Of a stretch of DNA of 64,000 bases, positions 43,417 through 52,055 are shown piece after piece. The translations under genes were made by a program, and so were the position numbers. Below the pieces are notes generated by a model. The model did no database searches. It was not told the DNA's origin and was given only the letters and a program-made list of their open reading frames with translations. The stretch covers positions 310,001 through 374,000 of the forward strand of contig NZ_JBNFVY010000003.1 in the NCBI RefSeq assembly GCF_049943335.1, in the 5' to 3' direction. Source of the DNA: JBNFVY01 sp049943335 (GTDB lineage: Bacteria > Pseudomonadota > Alphaproteobacteria > Rhodobacterales > Rhodobacteraceae). Within the stretch, counting starts at the first letter, position 1; every line of letters begins with the position of its first letter.

Positions 43417-45990
43417 TCAGTCATCCCCGTCACCTGCCGGGTCGTCTGGTGGGCTGCCGTTGTCCAGATCGTCTTGGTCGGGAAGGATCGACACGGGCTT
43501 GGGCGGCACCGGCGGTTCGTCGCTGGGTTGGGCGGCGTGCGGCGTTTGCGTCGTCGCAGCGCCACTGCCACCGGGCAGGTCTTCGGGGTTGCGGAACCAG
43601 ATGTCGGTCTGGGCGAACGGGATCTCAATTCCTTCGGTCCCGAACCGCGCGGTAATCTCGTGCAACAAGTCATTTTGAACCGTCAGGATCATTTTGACAT
43701 CCGGCAAGATTGCACGCACTTCGAAATCCAGAGACGACGCGCCCAACCCTACGAATAACACCTGAGGTGCCGGATCCACCGAAATCAAGGGGTGGGCTTC
43801 CACGATTTCGCGCAGCACCCGGTCGACCAGTCGTGTGTCCGTGCCGTAAGCAACGCCAACCGGCAAAATCAGGCGCCCCACGGAATTGCCGTGGGTATAG
43901 TTGGTGACCTGCCCGGAAATTAAATCGGCATTCGGCACAATCACGTCGGTGCGGTCGAACGTTTCGATCCGTGTGGCGCGAACCGAAATGTCGCGCACGA
44001 ACCCCATCTGGTCACCGACCTTGATCCAGTCACCTTCGGAAATCGGACGTTCCACCAGCAGAATAATGCCGGACACGAAGTTGGATACGATGGTCTGTAA
44101 ACCGAACCCGATCCCCACCGACAAGGCGCCAGCCACGATGGCCAGCGACGACAAATCAATCCCGGCGGTGGTGATCGCGATGAGCGCGGCCAGAAATATC
44201 CCGACATATCCCACGCCGACCCGGACCGCATTGCGCCCGCCCAGATCCAGCTTGGTCTTGGGCAAGACGCTTGATGCCAGCGCCTGTTGCACCAGCCGTG
44301 TGATGACATACCCGATTGCGAAAACGATGGCGAATGTCAGGAAGTTCGACGGTGAAATCGTTACTCCACCGACCTGGAACCCCGCCTTGATACGGGTCCA
44401 CAGTTCGATCAGTTGTTCAACCCGCATCCCCCAGACCAGGGCAAGCAACGGAATCGCCAGGAACGCTAGAAGGAAAGTGAACAGAACCGGCAGCAGCGAC
44501 CCTTCCAGCGCTTCTTCATCCTTGCGCGTGACCAAAGCATAAGTTTCGGTCGCCACGCGCGACAGCACGACCCAAATGCCGATCAAGGCCAGCGTGGTCA
44601 CCGATGGCCACAAGAAGGCTTCGGCAACCCCCTGATACCCGACAGCCGCGACCACGGGCGCCACGATCCCGATGCCCATCGCCAACTGACCAACGGCGCG
44701 AAGGGCTGTAATGCGGAAACTTCCGTATCCGGCCTCGGATTCGGTCACCGGGCGGCTTCCGGCCGCGATGATCTGGCCCAGCCGAAACAACAGGACCCCG
44801 CCCAAGACGGTGACCGGAAAGCTGAGAACGGCCAGCGTGCCGGCAGAATAGCCGTCCAGGTCTGCGAACTCCTGGATCGGCAACAACAGACCCACCAGCG
44901 CGCCCAGCAAGCTGGCATAGATGCGGGCCTCGGCGTGTTGGATCGGGGTGACCGGGATCAAGGATTCACGCGGACTGTCCACGGCCGGGAAAATCCGGCG
45001 CGCGACCCAGCGGGCCACGAAGAAACCGAACGCGATCGAAAACAACCCGTTGACCAACACCGTAGAGCGAAGGTTCAGCAACCCTGTCGCGTGGGCCGCA
45101 GAAACCAGAGCCGCCGCCCCGAGCAAAGGCAGGGTCAGCTGGGCCACCGATGACACGAAAGACGCAGCACCCAGCCCGACTGTGCGCCCACGGGCCCGAG
45201 CCTTGAGCTTGTCGCCCATGCGTTCAACCCACCTGCGCCCCGGCACCAGAAGGATCGCCGCCAGCGCGACAAAGAGAATCACAGCAGGCAGGCTTTCGCG
45301 CAGTTCGTTGCGCCGCACTGGCGATGCCGCTGCAGTCCGCACCTCGCGCGCGATGGCGCTATAAGTCCCGAGCGCGGCCCCCACCGCATCCGGCCAGGTC
45401 GTCGGGTTCAAGGGGCTGGGGCCAAGTTTCAACAATTCACTGGCTTGGCGTTCGCGCAGCAAGGCATCGATGTTCCCGATCAGCGCATCGGCCCGCGCAT
45501 AGGCTTCGCTTGCGGCGCGGCGCGGCGCTGTCAATTCGCCCATCCTGGCGGTCAGCGTCGCGCGCCGGGACGCGATTGAAGCGGGTTCGTCTGGTTCGCC
45601 CTCTGCGGGCGGCGGACCCAACGCGTCAATCTGGGCCTGCAACGTGTCGATCAGCGTGGCGTTGATGTCTTGCGCATTGGAAAACTCTTGCCGTGCGTCG
45701 ACCAGTTCTGACCTGAGCGTTTCAAAGGCCGCATTTGAAGCGCGCTCGGTGCGCAAGGCATCTTCGGTGCGCGTGGCCAAACGTTCCCAAGCGTCGTAAT
45801 CAATGCCCGGCAGGTCTGCGATTTCGTCATTGATCGGAACGTTCGGTTCGACGTCCGACCCGCCCGCTTGACTGCCCGTGTCTTGCTGCTGCGCGCCCTC
45901 AGCGACAGGCCCGGTCGTGTCTTGCGCCCAGCCATTTGCTGGCACCAGCGTGACCAGAACCCACAGCAACAGGGCGTGCAGGCGTCGCAT
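43417..45990 (-). CDS. large MscS-family mechanosensitive channel
   Basis: An 857-residue inner-membrane channel. It has a signal peptide (residues 1-22), a periplasmic domain with coiled stretches (about 50-200), then many helices and the MscS pore and beta domain at the C-terminal third: GALSVGIGFGLQTIVSNFVSGIILLVERPISEGDWIKVGD, with NADLISGQVTNYTH following. The size resembles MscK/YbiO-type channels that release solutes on osmotic downshock. The tail after residue 810 is a Pro/Asp-rich low-complexity segment. Its ATG shares a base with the cysK stop (TGATG), so it belongs to the trg operon. Confidence 0.9.
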   Translation of the reverse strand: MRRLHALLLWVLVTLVPANGWAQDTTGPVAEGAQQQDTGSQAGGSDVEPNVPINDEIADLPGIDYDAWERLATRTEDALRTERASNAAFETLRSELVDARQEFSNAQDINATLIDTLQAQIDALGPPPAEGEPDEPASIASRRATLTARMGELTAPRRAASEAYARADALIGNIDALLRERQASELLKLGPSPLNPTTWPDAVGAALGTYSAIAREVRTAAASPVRRNELRESLPAVILFVALAAILLVPGRRWVERMGDKLKARARGRTVGLGAASFVSSVAQLTLPLLGAAALVSAAHATGLLNLRSTVLVNGLFSIAFGFFVARWVARRIFPAVDSPRESLIPVTPIQHAEARIYASLLGALVGLLLPIQEFADLDGYSAGTLAVLSFPVTVLGGVLLFRLGQIIAAGSRPVTESEAGYGSFRITALRAVGQLAMGIGIVAPVVAAVGYQGVAEAFLWPSVTTLALIGIWVVLSRVATETYALVTRKDEEALEGSLLPVLFTFLLAFLAIPLLALVWGMRVEQLIELWTRIKAGFQVGGVTISPSNFLTFAIVFAIGYVITRLVQQALASSVLPKTKLDLGGRNAVRVGVGYVGIFLAALIAITTAGIDLSSLAIVAGALSVGIGFGLQTIVSNFVSGIILLVERPISEGDWIKVGDQMGFVRDISVRATRIETFDRTDVIVPNADLISGQVTNYTHGNSVGRLILPVGVAYGTDTRLVDRVLREIVEAHPLISVDPAPQVLFVGLGASSLDFEVRAILPDVKMILTVQNDLLHEITARFGTEGIEIPFAQTDIWFRNPEDLPGGSGAATTQTPHAAQPSDEPPVPPKPVSILPDQDDLDNGSPPDDPAGDGDD

Positions 45991-47021
45991 CAATCCTGAA
46001 AAACCTCGGGCAGGTTCCGGGGCGGGCGATCCAGCCACTGGGGAACCGGCAGACCCTTTTCCTTCAGGAACGCGGGGTTGAACAGTTTGGACTGATAGCG
46101 GTTGCCGTAATCGCACAGCACGGTAACGATCGTGTGGCCGGGCCCCATTTCGCGCGCCATACGCATCGCACCGGCCACGTTGATCCCAGACGAACCACCC
46201 AGGCACAGACCTTCGTTTTCCAGCAGGTCGAATACGACAGGCAGCGCTTCCTTGTCGGGGATCTGATACACCATGTCCGGGGTGAACCCTTCAAGGTTCG
46301 CGGTGATCCGGCCCTGACCGATACCTTCCGTGATCGAAGAGCCTTCGGACGCAAATTCGCCCGTCTTGTAATAGCTATAGAGCGCAGCCCCCATCGGGTC
46401 GGCCAACCCGATTTTGACACCGTTCGGTTGCAGCGCCATGCCAACACCGGCCAGCGTGCCGCCCGATCCTACCGCGCAGATGAACCCGTCAACCTTGCCG
46501 TCGGTCTGATCCCAGATTTCGGGGCCGGTTGTTTCGATATGCGCTTGGCGGTTCGCAACGTTGTCGAACTGGTTCGCCCAGATTGCGCCATTGGGTTCGG
46601 ACTGTGCCAACCGTTCGGCCAACCGCTGCGAATAGCGCACATAATTGTTGGGGTTCTTGTAGGGCGCTGCCGGCACCTGCACCAAATCTGCCCCCGCCAG
46701 GCGGATCATGTCCTTTTTTTCCTGGCTTTGGGTTTCGGGGATCACGATCACGGTCTTGAACCCCATGAAATCACCCACCAGCGCAAGGCCGATCCCGGTA
46801 TTGCCCGCCGTGCCTTCGACAATCGTGCCGCCAGGTTTCAGCAACCCTTTTTCAACCGCGTCGCGGATAATGAAAAGAGCGGCGCGGTCCTTGACCGACT
46901 GGCCGGGGTTCAGGAATTCGCATTTGCCCAGGATTTCGCACCCGGTGGCATCCGAAGGTCCGTTCAGTCGGATCAGCGGGGTGTTTCCGATGGCCTCGGC
47001 CAGATCCTTGTTCACGCGCAT
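45990..47021 (-). CDS. cysK: cysteine synthase family enzyme
   Basis: A 343-residue PLP enzyme making cysteine from O-acetylserine and sulfide. The cofactor lysine is K44 in NPGQSVKDRAA; the substrate loop is EGTAGNTG instead of the common PTSGNTG; GSGGTLAG binds the phosphate. ATG at 47019-47021 follows GGAGGGGG; a longer frame to 47150 is rejected. In R. sphaeroides a cysK gene follows trgAB and takes part in tellurite resistance, matching the order here. The enzyme is somewhat longer than CysK of enterobacteria. Confidence 0.92.
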   Translation of the reverse strand: MRVNKDLAEAIGNTPLIRLNGPSDATGCEILGKCEFLNPGQSVKDRAALFIIRDAVEKGLLKPGGTIVEGTAGNTGIGLALVGDFMGFKTVIVIPETQSQEKKDMIRLAGADLVQVPAAPYKNPNNYVRYSQRLAERLAQSEPNGAIWANQFDNVANRQAHIETTGPEIWDQTDGKVDGFICAVGSGGTLAGVGMALQPNGVKIGLADPMGAALYSYYKTGEFASEGSSITEGIGQGRITANLEGFTPDMVYQIPDKEALPVVFDLLENEGLCLGGSSGINVAGAMRMAREMGPGHTIVTVLCDYGNRYQSKLFNPAFLKEKGLPVPQWLDRPPRNLPEVFQD

Positions 47022-47177
47022 GGGCCCCCTCCGGTTCTTGTGCGGTTCTTTGAATGTGTAGGTGCGGCGCGGCAGAAACTCAAGCAGAACACAGCCGGAA
47101 AGAACGGTCTGTTCCAGAAGATCTGGGTGGTTTGGGACGCCGGTACGCAAATGGCGCGCCGCAAGGAACGCGCGACG

Positions 47178-48242
47178 TCAGGCCCCGGTCTGCAACCGCG
47201 TGCGATGCGCTTGCAACCAAAGCGCCGACATCAACGCCGGGCCATTGTCCAACCGACCCGTTCGCACCGCATGCATCAATTCGTCAAAGCTCCAGATCAT
47301 CGACCGGATATCCTCGTGTTCGCCCTCGACACCGCCCAACCCTTCACAACCGTCGGGCAGATCGGCCTCGGCCACGTAAGAATAGAGATATTCGGTGACC
47401 GCGCCCGGCGACGGGTAGTAGTTGCCGACGGAATGGAACCGCCCCAGAGTCAGACCGGCCTCTTCGACCGCTTCGCGCCGCGCCGCCTGTTCAGGGGTTT
47501 CGCCCGGATCGATCCGACCCGCGATCGCCTCTATGCACCATGGATTGCCAGACCCACGCAACCAAGGACCAAAGCGGAACTGCTCGATCATCAGAACCCG
47601 GTCGCGCGGCGGATCATAGGGCAAAACCGTCACCGCATCACCGCTGACAAAGGCCGCGCGGGTCACGGTGCTGGATAGCGTGCCATCGAAACGCGGAAAG
47701 GCGATATCCTGTTCGACCAGCGTGAAGTAGTTCATGTAGGGATGGCGGGTCTGTGCGACCTGCGCCGCGGCATCGATCGCGGGTACTGCTGGCGCGGTCC
47801 GGGCGCGATGCCGGCTGGCGGCGCGGACAAGGATCTGGTCAAGCCGCGCGAAACTGGCCGACGGGCTGAATCGCCCCTTACAGGCCATCAGTTCACTCAT
47901 CGCTTCGCCGAGCACGCCCGGGTCAACCCTCACCTGTGGGCGGGGGGATGTTTTTGGCACATAGGCCACGACCCTGCCCTGCCCCGCCGATACCGCCGCC
48001 GGGACCAATCCCATCACCGCCATCAGCCAATCGAGACGGGCGCCGCCTTCGCCCACCAACTGTGGGCACATCAGGGCATCGCAAGTGGCGCCATCTTCTG
48101 GGACATGGCCGCAAACAGCACCTGAGGGAACCTCTCTCAGTCCGGTCAAAGAGACGGGGACAAGTGTCACGTCGCCCAGAACGGCGCGCGCCAAGCCATC
48201 GTTGCGAAAGGCCGATCCTAGGACCAGGTCACCAAAAACCAC
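47178..48242 (-). CDS. trgB: TrgB: NUDIX hydrolase with N-terminal cyclotransferase-like domain
   Basis: A 354-residue protein. The C-terminal half is an ADP-ribose pyrophosphatase-type NUDIX domain with the box GRIDPGETPEQAARREAVEEAGL starting near residue 240. The first 140 residues resemble a gamma-glutamylcyclotransferase-like fold (MVFGDLVLGSAFRN, FARLDQILVRAA). The gene occupies the trgB position behind trgA and before cysK. It starts with GTG (48240-48242), three bases past the trgA stop, and is probably translationally coupled. It hydrolyses nucleoside diphosphate derivatives; how this helps against tellurite is unknown. Confidence 0.88.
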   Translation of the reverse strand: MVFGDLVLGSAFRNDGLARAVLGDVTLVPVSLTGLREVPSGAVCGHVPEDGATCDALMCPQLVGEGGARLDWLMAVMGLVPAAVSAGQGRVVAYVPKTSPRPQVRVDPGVLGEAMSELMACKGRFSPSASFARLDQILVRAASRHRARTAPAVPAIDAAAQVAQTRHPYMNYFTLVEQDIAFPRFDGTLSSTVTRAAFVSGDAVTVLPYDPPRDRVLMIEQFRFGPWLRGSGNPWCIEAIAGRIDPGETPEQAARREAVEEAGLTLGRFHSVGNYYPSPGAVTEYLYSYVAEADLPDGCEGLGGVEGEHEDIRSMIWSFDELMHAVRTGRLDNGPALMSALWLQAHRTRLQTGA

Positions 48243-48245
48243 GGT

Positions 48246-48686
48246 TCAAGAGGTGCGTTGAGCAAAGAAATGTACCATCCATCCGCCAATGACACCGCCG
48301 ATCAGCAGCGTCAACATCACATCCGCGTTCAGAACCAGCAGACCGTATTCCATCCCGTTCTGAACCCAGCCGACCAGCGCTTCCACAGGGCCGTCATACC
48401 GCAACCGAATGGATTTTTCGTACATCTCGTAGCCGCCAAAGACCAGCAAAGACCAAAAGACAATCAAAACGCTGGTCGTCACCCCGAACCCGAGCATTTG
48501 CGTGAACGTGTCATAGGCGCGTTTGCCCAGGAATTTCCATCCCATGATGAACCCCACGGTGGCATTCACATAGTAGTAAATTCCAAGCTGCGTACCTTCG
48601 GGCAGGTAGTTCACAACCAACCCCGAAGCAAAGAATGCCAAAGCGGCAAAAAACACGCCTGCAACGGCTTTTGGAAAGGTCAACAT
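48246..48686 (-). CDS. trgA: TrgA-family membrane protein
   Basis: A 146-residue protein with four helices (about 8-26, 38-52, 65-83, 112-134). The MLTFPKAVAGVFFAALAFFASGLVV start and the GIYYYVNATVGFIMGWK segment match the TrgA tellurite-resistance family known from Rhodobacterales. It is the first gene of trgA-trgB-cysK-mscS. The start ATG at 48684-48686 has a weak GGATAAG ribosome site. The biochemical role is not established. Confidence 0.88.
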   Translation of the reverse strand: MLTFPKAVAGVFFAALAFFASGLVVNYLPEGTQLGIYYYVNATVGFIMGWKFLGKRAYDTFTQMLGFGVTTSVLIVFWSLLVFGGYEMYEKSIRLRYDGPVEALVGWVQNGMEYGLLVLNADVMLTLLIGGVIGGWMVHFFAQRTS

Positions 48687-48799
48687 GTGCTTATCCGGCC
48701 CGGTTCGGCCGCCCGTTTCGCAATGGTTTCATCGGTATTGTGCAGCAAACCCTGTCGGAAAACTGTGGCAAATATTTGATCAATTCCAGGTTTTTCGGG

Positions 48800-50206
48800 C
48801 TATTTCAGGCCTTGATAGGCCAAAATAGCCCGCTCGCGCCCCTCTTTCAAGCCGACGATGCGGTCGGGATAGGGTTGATCGGGGGACAGACCCCAACGCT
48901 GCGGTACAGCGTCGAAGTAGGACAACGCGGTATCGCTGGGCGTGTCGCGGCCTTCGGCGATCCACGCATCCAGATAGGCGTGGTCTGGGTCGAATTTGTC
49001 GACCTGCGTGGCGGGGTTGAAGACCCGGAAATACGGTGCCGCATCCGGTCCGCTGCCTGCAACCCATTGCCAGCCAAGCGCGTTGCTGGCTGGATCCCAG
49101 TCGATCAGGCACTCTTCGAACCACCGTTGACCGACGCGCCAGTGGGTCAGCAGGTGCTTAGTCAGGTACGAGGCCACGATCATCCGTGCCCGGTTGTGCA
49201 TGGTGCCGGTCACGTACATCTGGCGCATCGCCGCATCGACGAACGGCTCGCCGGTCATACCGCGGCGCCAGGCTTTGGCATCGTTGCTGTCTGGGCGCCA
49301 GTCAAAGGCGCGCCATTCCTCACGCCAGGTGTGGTCAGTGATGCGCGGCGTGTGGAAAAGCAGATGATAGGCAAATTCGCGCCACACCAGTTCCTTCAGG
49401 AAATGCTCAGCCCCTTTTTTGCCTTCGTTCCATGCGCGCAGGCCCGCGTGCCAGACCGCGCGCGGGCTGATTTCGCCGTAGGTCAGGTTTTCAGAAAGGC
49501 CCGAGCAAGCCCCCGACGCAGGATAGTCGCGCTTGGCCTTGTAGTGGTCGATCTGGTTGGTGGTAAAGGCGTGCAGGCGCGCGCTGGCAGCGTCTTCGCC
49601 AACATGGACGTGCCGCGCAACCACCTGCGCACCGCGCCGCATTTCCGCCCCCATCTTCCAGTCATCCAGCGTATCACTGACCGGCCAATCGGCTGGCGCA
49701 CCCAGATCGGGCGCGGGGCGCGGCCCGGGCACGTGGCGATCCTTGACCGCCCGCCAGAACGGCGAATAGACCTTGTAGAACCCGCCCTGCTTTGTTTCTA
49801 CCTCCCACGGTTCGAACAAAAGATGGCCGTTGTGCGACACCGCTTCGACCCCTGCATCGTGCAGCGTGGATTTGACCTCTTTGTCGCGCGCGATGCTGTC
49901 GGGATCGTAAAGCCGGTTCCAATGCACGGCCTTTGCCCCGGTTTCGCGGGCCAGCGCGCGCAGAACATCCGCCGCCTTTCCACGCCGCAGGATCAGCCGG
50001 CTTTGCGCGCCCTGCAGGGTTTCGGCCAACTGCCCCACCCCCAGTCCAAGCCGCCATTTCGGCGCGGCCGCGTGGGTTTCGACTACCTCGTCCAAGACAA
50101 ATACCGGGATCACGGCGCCCGCTTTCGCCGCAGCGATCAACGCGGGATTCTCGCGCAAGCGCAGGTCGCGGCGGAACCAAAGGATGACGGGGCCAGGGGT
50201 GCTCAT
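48800..50206 (-). CDS. phr: deoxyribodipyrimidine photolyase
   Basis: A 468-residue FAD-dependent enzyme that repairs cyclobutane pyrimidine dimers with blue light. An N-terminal antenna domain (VILWFRRDLRLRENPAL) is followed by the helical FAD domain with ELVWREFAYHLL, GMTGEPFVDAAMRQM, TGTMHNRARMIVASYLTKHLL and DWDPASNALGWQWVAGSGPDAAPYFR. The length and motifs fit class I CPD photolyases of alphaproteobacteria. ATG at 50204-50206 follows CGGAG. It stands alone between trgA (113 bases on) and the BCCT terminator. Confidence 0.94.
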   Translation of the reverse strand: MSTPGPVILWFRRDLRLRENPALIAAAKAGAVIPVFVLDEVVETHAAAPKWRLGLGVGQLAETLQGAQSRLILRRGKAADVLRALARETGAKAVHWNRLYDPDSIARDKEVKSTLHDAGVEAVSHNGHLLFEPWEVETKQGGFYKVYSPFWRAVKDRHVPGPRPAPDLGAPADWPVSDTLDDWKMGAEMRRGAQVVARHVHVGEDAASARLHAFTTNQIDHYKAKRDYPASGACSGLSENLTYGEISPRAVWHAGLRAWNEGKKGAEHFLKELVWREFAYHLLFHTPRITDHTWREEWRAFDWRPDSNDAKAWRRGMTGEPFVDAAMRQMYVTGTMHNRARMIVASYLTKHLLTHWRVGQRWFEECLIDWDPASNALGWQWVAGSGPDAAPYFRVFNPATQVDKFDPDHAYLDAWIAEGRDTPSDTALSYFDAVPQRWGLSPDQPYPDRIVGLKEGRERAILAYQGLK

Positions 50207-50259
50207 TGGATCTCCGGTGTTTCCCAGGATACGCCACGCGCTATCAATTGGATCACGCA

Positions 50260-50298
50260 AAAAACAGCGCCGCCCGGATCGTCAATGCCGGGCGGCGC
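50260..50298 (-). terminator. Rho-independent terminator of the BCCT gene
   Basis: A ten-pair perfect stem (50269-50278 with 50289-50298, ten-base loop) is followed on the minus strand by CTG and six T (50260-50265). It lies 17 bases after the transporter stop and before phr. Confidence 0.88.
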
Positions 50299-50315
50299 AT
50301 GCGGTCAAACGTGGA

Positions 50316-51926
50316 TCAGTTGCCCAGTTTACGTTCCTGGCGCAAACCCATCCATGTTGCGACGCACATCAGCAACAAAAGGAAAGCGAACGGAAACCCG
50401 GTCGTGACGGCCATCGCCTGCAGCGCGGCCAGCCCGCCGCCCATCAGTAGCGCGATTGCCACCAGCCCTTCGAACACGCACCAGAACACCCGCTGCGGCA
50501 GGGGACCGTCGGTCTTGCCGCCCGCCGTGATCGTATCGATCACCAGCGATCCCGAATCTGACGACGTCACAAAGAACACGATGACCAGCACGATCCCGAT
50601 CAACGACGTGATCCCGGACAGCGGCAGGTGGCTGAGCATTTCGAACAATTGTACCGGCAACGCCGCCTCGGCTGCGCCCATGAATCCGTCATTGATGACC
50701 TGAGCAATGGCCGTGCCACCAAAAACGCTCATCCACAGCACGCAAACCAGAGACGGGATCAGAAGGACGCAGATGATGAATTCGCGCACCGTGCGCCCGC
50801 GACTGACACGCGCGATGAACATGCCGACAAACGGCGACCAGCTGATCCACCACGCCCAGTAAAACGCCGTCCAACCCTGGCTGAAATTGGCATCTTCACG
50901 GCCAAACGGTTGGCTGAGCGCCGGCAGTTCCACCACATAAGCCCCCAGACTGCCGACAAATCCCGACAGAATGTCCCCGGTGGGCCCGACGATCAGGACG
51001 AACAGCAGCAACAGCGCGGCCAGCACCATGTTGATTTCTGACGCGCGCTTGACGCCGGCGTCCAATCCGGCAAGCACCGAAATGGTTGCGACACCGGTGA
51101 TCAGGCAAATCAAAATGACCTTTGGCCAGATTCCATCGGGCATGCCGAACAGATAGGTGAACCCCGCCGTGGCCTGCTCGGCCCCGAAACCCAGCGATGT
51201 CGCCAGCCCGAAGAGCGTGGCAAATACCGCAACGGTATCGATGATATGGCCGGTCCAGCCCCAAACGCGCTCTCCAAAGATCGGGTAGAAAGCGGATCGT
51301 ACCGACAGGGGCAGGCCTTTGTTGTAACTGAACAACCCAAGTGCCAACGCCACCACCGCGTACATCGCCCATGGGTGCAAGCCCCAGTGATAGATCGTGG
51401 CGGCCATGCCCAGCCGGGCGGCGCCGGCCTGGTCTCCGGGTGCGCCGGCCAGCGGCGCCCAACTGTCGGCAGAGCCGGCCCCTTCGGCCACGGACGTGCT
51501 GAAATGCGTCAGCGGCTCCGATACCCCGTAGAACATCAACCCGATGCCCATGCCCGCGGCGAAGAGCATCGCGAACCAACCCACGTATCCATAGTCAGGG
51601 CGCGCATCCTTGCCGCCCAAACGAACGTTTCCCAGTGGCGTGACGATCAGCAACAGGCAAAAGAGCACGAAAATGTTGCCCGCCAACAAAAAGAACCAAC
51701 TGAAATTGCCGGTCACCCAGCTCTGCATTCCTGCGAACAGGCCCGTTGCCGCCTCGGGTGCCAAAAGCGTGCCCAGGACGAACAAAACGATGCCCGCGCC
51801 CGCGATGATGAAAACCGGATTGTGTATGTCCAGGCCGAACGGGCCGATTTGCGTTTCAATATTGTCCTGTCCGACCTCATAGTCGATCGTGTCGATCAAC
51901 AGGCCGGTTTCGGAATTCGACGCCAT
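50316..51926 (-). CDS. BCCT-family betaine/choline/carnitine transporter
   Basis: A 536-residue secondary carrier with twelve helices. Signature regions are GMGIGLMFYGVSEPLTHF, YHWGLHPWAMYAVVALAL and the helix-8 motif FYWAWWISWSPFVGMFIARVSRGRTVREF with its aromatic substrate box. It takes up quaternary ammonium compatible solutes (glycine betaine, choline or DMSP) with Na+ or H+, useful in saline habitats. GAGGGA precedes the ATG; a strong terminator follows. The N-terminal 37 residues are an acidic, Ile/Thr-rich cytoplasmic lead. Confidence 0.92.
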   Translation of the reverse strand: MASNSETGLLIDTIDYEVGQDNIETQIGPFGLDIHNPVFIIAGAGIVLFVLGTLLAPEAATGLFAGMQSWVTGNFSWFFLLAGNIFVLFCLLLIVTPLGNVRLGGKDARPDYGYVGWFAMLFAAGMGIGLMFYGVSEPLTHFSTSVAEGAGSADSWAPLAGAPGDQAGAARLGMAATIYHWGLHPWAMYAVVALALGLFSYNKGLPLSVRSAFYPIFGERVWGWTGHIIDTVAVFATLFGLATSLGFGAEQATAGFTYLFGMPDGIWPKVILICLITGVATISVLAGLDAGVKRASEINMVLAALLLLFVLIVGPTGDILSGFVGSLGAYVVELPALSQPFGREDANFSQGWTAFYWAWWISWSPFVGMFIARVSRGRTVREFIICVLLIPSLVCVLWMSVFGGTAIAQVINDGFMGAAEAALPVQLFEMLSHLPLSGITSLIGIVLVIVFFVTSSDSGSLVIDTITAGGKTDGPLPQRVFWCVFEGLVAIALLMGGGLAALQAMAVTTGFPFAFLLLLMCVATWMGLRQERKLGN

Positions 51927-52055
51927 ATTTCCCTCGTTTCACTATTTTTTCGTAACGCGATGGACGCGACATGCGCGCATCCGCGCCACCGCCCAAAGAT
52001 AACCCGCAATACCAAATTGTCCAAAAAACAGGCAGACTTTCCGCGACCAGAGAAA

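Noticed and set aside
48635..50407. 590-codon plus-strand frame opposite the photolyase
   Set aside because: It mirrors the photolyase codons in antisense and crosses the BCCT terminator; no start signal or domain is present.
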